Assembly (NCBI RefSeq): GCF_002127325.2 | Contig: NC_035438.2 | Location: 142,623,801 to 142,687,800, forward strand | Direction: 5' to 3' | From: Helianthus annuus | Taxonomy: Eukaryota > Streptophyta > Magnoliopsida > Asterales > Asteraceae | Length of the DNA: 64,000 bases | Shown here: piece after piece, positions 60,141-64,000 of the stretch | How positions within the stretch are numbered: the stretch's first letter is position 1 | Layout of the letters: every line of letters starts with the position of its first letter | The notes under the pieces: model-generated | Seen by the model: the letters and a program-made list of their open reading frames with translations, nothing else | Databases searched by the model: none | What the model was told of the DNA's origin: nothing | Position numbers and translations under genes: made by a program

Positions 60141-61592
60141 TTGTGTTTTCTTTTTCAAAAGAAAGACGCCAAACCCCGACTTATTCGGTGGATTCTATTG
60201 CTTTCCGAGTTTGATATTGAAACTAGAGATAAGAGAGGGGCCGAAAACGTAGCAGCCGATCATCTCTCACGTTTAGAGGACCCTAGGAGAGAGGAGATTC
60301 GTGAGGAGGAGATAGGAGATACATTTCCTCACGAGTCAATTGAGTTTGTAGAGGCTGAGAAGGAAGGATTACCATGGTTTTGTGATTTAGTGAATTATCT
60401 TTCGAGTGGTAATATAGTGAAGGGGATAACCACAAAACAAAGGAGGAAGTTCCTTAGTGAGTCGAGGAAGTATGTGTGGGATGATCCGTTTCTCTTTAGG
60501 ATAGGGGGAGATAGGATACTTAGGCGATGCGTGTCGCGAGAGGAGGGTTTGAACATCCTTAAGCATGTGCATGAAGGTCTAACGGGAGGCCATCATGGTG
60601 CATATGCCACCTCACAAAAGGTGTTCGATTGTGGATTTTATTGGCCTAACGTACTTCGTGATGCCGTTGAGTTCGTGAAAACTTGTGATGCTTGTCAACG
60701 AACCGGTAACATTTCAGCCAAAGATGAGATGCCTCAAAACCTAATCCAAGTGTTGGAGGTTTTTATTTTTTGGGGCATAGATTTCATGGGACCCTTTCCC
60801 GTCTCAAAAGGGAATCGTTATATACTTGTGGCAATTGACTACGTGTCTAAGTGGGTTGAGGCTCAAGCTCTTCCTACGAATGAAGCCCGAGTAGTATTGA
60901 GTTTCCTCAAGAAACTCTTTTCCCGCTTCGGTACACCTAAAGCTTTAATCAGTGACCGTGGTACTCACTTTTGTAATGCATTGATGGAAAAATTGCTTGC
61001 ACGCTATGGAGTCACTCATCGTTTTTCTACCGCATATCATCCACAGACAAGTGGTCAAGTGGAGAATGCAAATCATGGTATCAAACGTATTTTAGAGAAA
61101 ACTGTCGGTAAGAATAGAAAGGATTGGTCCGACAAGCTTGACGATGCATTGTGGGCGTTTCGAACCGCTTACAAAACACCCTTAGGAACCACACCATTTA
61201 TGATCGTCTATGGAAAAGCTTGTCATCTTCCCGTAGAGCTAGATCACCGAGCACTTTGGGCGTTAAAAACTGTTAATCTTGATATGACCGAAGCCGCTAG
61301 GAAACACTTCTTTCAAATCCATGAGCTTGAGGAGCTTAGGGATCCGGCTTATGCTCGATCTTTAGGCATTAAGGAGAAAATGAAAGCTTCACATGATCGC
61401 AAGTTAAGGAAGGTAAAAGAATTTAGCAAGGGTGATAGAGTACTTCTCTACAATTCAATATTGAAGTTGTTTGCGGGGAAGTTGAAGTCGAAGTGGTCGG
61501 GACCGTATATGGTTCATTACGTGTTCCCGTACGGAGCGGTTGAGATTATGGGCGAGTCGGATGGCCGAAGTTGGAAGGTGGCCACCGTTTGA
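60141..61592 (+). pseudogene. Integrase of the plus-strand Athila element
   Basis: 483-residue frame. It contains the end of RNase H (ENVAADHLSRLED), the zinc finger with HEGLTGGHHG and CDACQRTG, and a core with [17 protein letters not shown] and [12 protein letters not shown] (D, D, E present). A C-terminal domain with KFAGK-like and KWSGPYMV motifs follows. There is no chromodomain, as expected for Athila. The last residues are shifted out of frame by a small indel near 61560. Confidence 0.85.
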
Positions 61593-63972
61593 AGCACTAC
61601 ATTGGAGGAGCGATAGACAAGAATGAGATGGAGGAAACTCCTCTCGAAATTCCATCAAAAGCCGCCACTTAGTGCTTTGGGGTGAAAACCCAAGTGTAGA
61701 GTATGTACCGTTTGTAATTTCGTTATTTTTCATCAATTTTCGTAGTTTTCGTGTCTTTGTTTTGCGTTTTTGAGTAATTTTGCAGGAATCGTACAATCGA
61801 GGAGCTGAATTTGCGAAGAAAACGACATTCCAGGTAAGTCCCAACACTTAGAAAAAATTTAGGATCGTTTTGGGAAGGATTGGTAACAGTTAGAATTTTT
61901 TCTAAGGCATGAAACTCAAATTTTTATGACACCTACTGTGAAAAAAGGCCCCTCGCGTGCCGCCACGGTGAACAGACCCTTTTCGTCGCGTCACGCGAGC
62001 CCTAGGTCCACAAAACCAGTTTGAACTGACCCGTGGCGTCGCGCGACTCTGAGTAACTTTATCAATCGCGTTACTCGACCCCATGATCTGAACCCTACAT
62101 TTTGAACCCCACCGTGGCGCTACGCCACAACCTCCTTCATCTTTCGTCGCGCAGCGCGACGATATGTCAGATCGTTTAAAGTCCTCTACCAGCATCCTCT
62201 TTCCCCAAAACACTTTCAAGCCCTACCAGACAACCCCCATCGCCGATTACCTCTCTTCTTCACCCTAGTCCGGCCGATTCACCACCAAAACACCTAAATC
62301 TTTCACCTTTGTGATCGGTTTTCATCACTTAACAAAACTCACCAACAAAAATCATCATTTAACCGCTAAATCATTCGCATTGGGACTCACGATTCCTGAA
62401 CACTTTTGTTTTTCGTGCAAAATCGGCACTTCAGGTATGTGTTCTTGTTTATACTCTTATATGCTTAGTGTTTGAGTCTTTTTAGAGTTTAGTTGAGGCG
62501 TTTTTGTGGTCCTGTTTGTCGGGTCAGATGTGTGTCAGTCGCAAGTCCATTTCGAGTCAATTGTTTTTTTAGTCATGAGTCGAGTCATGTCCACCTTAGG
62601 TTGTTTTTTAGAGTAGTTCAGACGGGTGCGGTGGTTATGTTTTGGTTTATCGATCGAGATTTGTTAATGACTGAATGCTATGTTACTACCTTGAAAATAA
62701 AGTTCAAGCCTTGTGTTTCGAATTCAAGTGTAGGTTGTTTTTAGTCTAATACATGGGCGCGAACGGTTGATCGGTGTATTTTTTGTACACTCTAGTTCAT
62801 TTTAATTATAAAAAAAAAATGCATCGATACGAGTTCAAGGTATATTATTTTGAAGTATTTTTATATCTTTATGGTTTAGAGAAAATGAATTTAAATCAAA
62901 TAATTATAATAAATAAGATATAAAAATAAATTTGGAAAATCATGTTTGCATTTAATAATGAGAAAAGTTGTTTTGTTTCTCAAATTTTGAAGTTACGTAA
63001 AAAAGAAAACAAAATAATTAAATGAAATTGATGAAGTATTATTATTGTAATTAATGTGATAATGAGATATTTAAATTCATATACTAAATGTTTTCTACGT
63101 TGCTATGTGTGTACAGGTAAGAAACAAAGATTGCATTGATGTAAATGTGAATGTGGGCATATGATTGGCTGTTGGGGACGTACACCAAGGAGAAAAAAAA
63201 GAAAATCAAAACTCACGTGAAGGATTGGATTGGGCTCAAAAGTCAGTTACATCATCATTATTTATTTTTTATTCGAAAAAATAAATCCAATGCAGACATA
63301 TGTTTGGACGGCCGATATAAACAGAAGACACACATAGAGCAGCGGTTTACGAGGGACGCATTATAATATTACTCTTCAGCTTTCAAGCAACTTTTGGGGT
63401 ATGGTCAGATCGATTCGGGATGACAACTGAAGCGGTTACGGCAACCATGAGCGGCTAGTCTCTTCGGATTCACCCCGGTGTTCGTGGTTTGTAATAAAAA
63501 TCGAAATTTCATCGCCTTAGCCACTTTAAAAATATCTTAATTCCTACCCTTAGCCTAGCCCCGTTACAACCCTTACAAGACCTTATGACTTGTGCTTAGT
63601 GTTCGTGATCAATAGTGGAGAATAATTGAGTTGCAAGCTTATGCGGGTATATGTTCTAGCCGGTTTTGAGTGAATATTCTTTTAAGTGCTAATACATTAT
63701 AAACATTAGCCAATTTATAAGCCGAGTGGAGAGAACGTTGTGAGGGATGTGCATGAATTATTGTTTTCGCGGGCGGGTTAATCTTGGGTAACCATTGGTG
63801 CAAATAAAATCACGTTACCGTTAAATACGTTGAATATTGTAAAGAGTTTGAACTTTAGCATGACATTGGACCTTAACCTTCGTCTCGGGAATGGGGAGTG
63901 TATTCGTTGTTCGACCCACGTGAAAGTGAAAAACAGATTTGCTTGAGGACAAGCAAAAGACAAGTGTGGGGA
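61593..63972 (+). promoter_or_regulatory. Spacer between pol and the 3' LTR of the plus-strand Athila
   Basis: 2.4 kb without a credible ORF. It holds GTCGCGCGAC-type palindromic words (61950-62165), then a weak TATA-like TTTAAA (62174) and a CT-rich leader (about 62205-62430). A strong donor-like CTTCAG with GTATGTG lies at 62434/62435, and an acceptor-like TGTACAG ends at 63116. The order resembles the minus-strand Athila spacer (36857-38359), but the downstream ORF is missing. Confidence 0.4.
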
Positions 63973-63973
63973 T

Positions 63974-64000
63974 GTGATACGTGGTCGAAAACCGGTGCTT
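63974..64000 (+). repeat. Start of the presumed 3' LTR, cut by the window edge
   Basis: TGATACGTGGTCG follows the polypurine tract AAGTGTGGGGATG and the GAGGACAAGCAAAAGACAAG motif typical of Athila ends. The same tract occurs at 35745-35757 in the minus-strand Athila. Confidence 0.5.

Larger units (their letters stand above)
44768..64000 (+). mobile_element. Athila-lineage Ty3/gypsy element, plus strand, split by a nested element, right end outside the window
   Basis: The 5' LTR is about 44768-46420 and the PBS 46427-46444. Gag is 46622-47787 and 57206-57645, protease to 58635, RT and RNase H to 60125, integrase to 61592. A spacer of 2.4 kb and a polypurine tract AAGTGTGGGGATG (about 63962-63974) precede the presumed 3' LTR start. 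The nested element 47788-57200 interrupts gag. Many stops at expected Gln codons and several frameshifts show it is old and dead. Confidence 0.8.

Noticed and set aside
1..64000. tRNA or rRNA genes
   Set aside because: TGGTATCAGAGC and TGGCACCGTTGCC words are primer-binding sites beside LTR ends, not tRNA genes. I saw no cloverleaf or rRNA core.

Overview
The window is plant nuclear DNA from a repeat-rich eudicot. Evidence: GT-AG introns of 0.1-2.6 kb in two recognisable plant nuclear genes, stacked Ty3/gypsy LTR elements of the Athila and chromovirus types, MITEs, plant SINEs and a TRIM. The LTR and SINE sequences look to me like those of Asteraceae (daisy family); that is an impression from memory, not shown here.

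Layout. 1-8600: tail of a decayed chromovirus polyprotein, its 3' LTR (about 3.4 kb) and a mosaic of related LTR pieces in both orientations, with a 55-bp tandem array. 8667-9295: broken multi-exon gene fragment, minus strand. 10441-11920: minus-strand LTR with its primer-binding site. 13037-15983: two-exon gene for a uS17-type ribosomal protein, probably mitochondrial; its intron holds a Mutator-type MITE and a complete TRIM. 16650-18727: SINE ends, a microsatellite and a long-TIR MITE. 18935-25026: ten-exon gene for a plant GT106-type O-fucosyltransferase-like membrane protein of 574 residues, with at least five mobile insertions in its introns. 25027-27702: flank with a CACTA terminus and two SINE-like tails in inverted orientation.

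From 27703 on the window is almost all LTR retrotransposon. A plus-strand, pol-less Reina-like element (27703-29294) abuts a decayed minus-strand Reina-like chromovirus (29295-34015). Next come a plus-strand solo LTR (34016-35253), a decayed minus-strand Athila-lineage element (35254-44074), a truncated LTR (44075-44767) and a plus-strand Athila-lineage element (about 44768 to the right edge). The gag of this last element is split by a complete, young, minus-strand Tekay/Del-like chromovirus (47788-57200) with 2149-bp LTRs and a perfect 5-bp target duplication.

The two host genes have no visible functional link. The most interesting signals lie in the retroelements. Clusters of short family-specific palindromes or inverted words sit upstream of most of the TATA boxes. 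In the minus-strand Athila element such a cluster precedes a TATA, a leader exon, a plausible intron and the ATG of the ORF in the envelope position; the plus-strand Athila has a partly similar layout. This suggests an internal spliced transcription unit. The young nested element also has a clean 90-nt phase-1 intron in gag and a second PPT/LTR-start motif. All domain calls come from reading the sequence; no database search was run.
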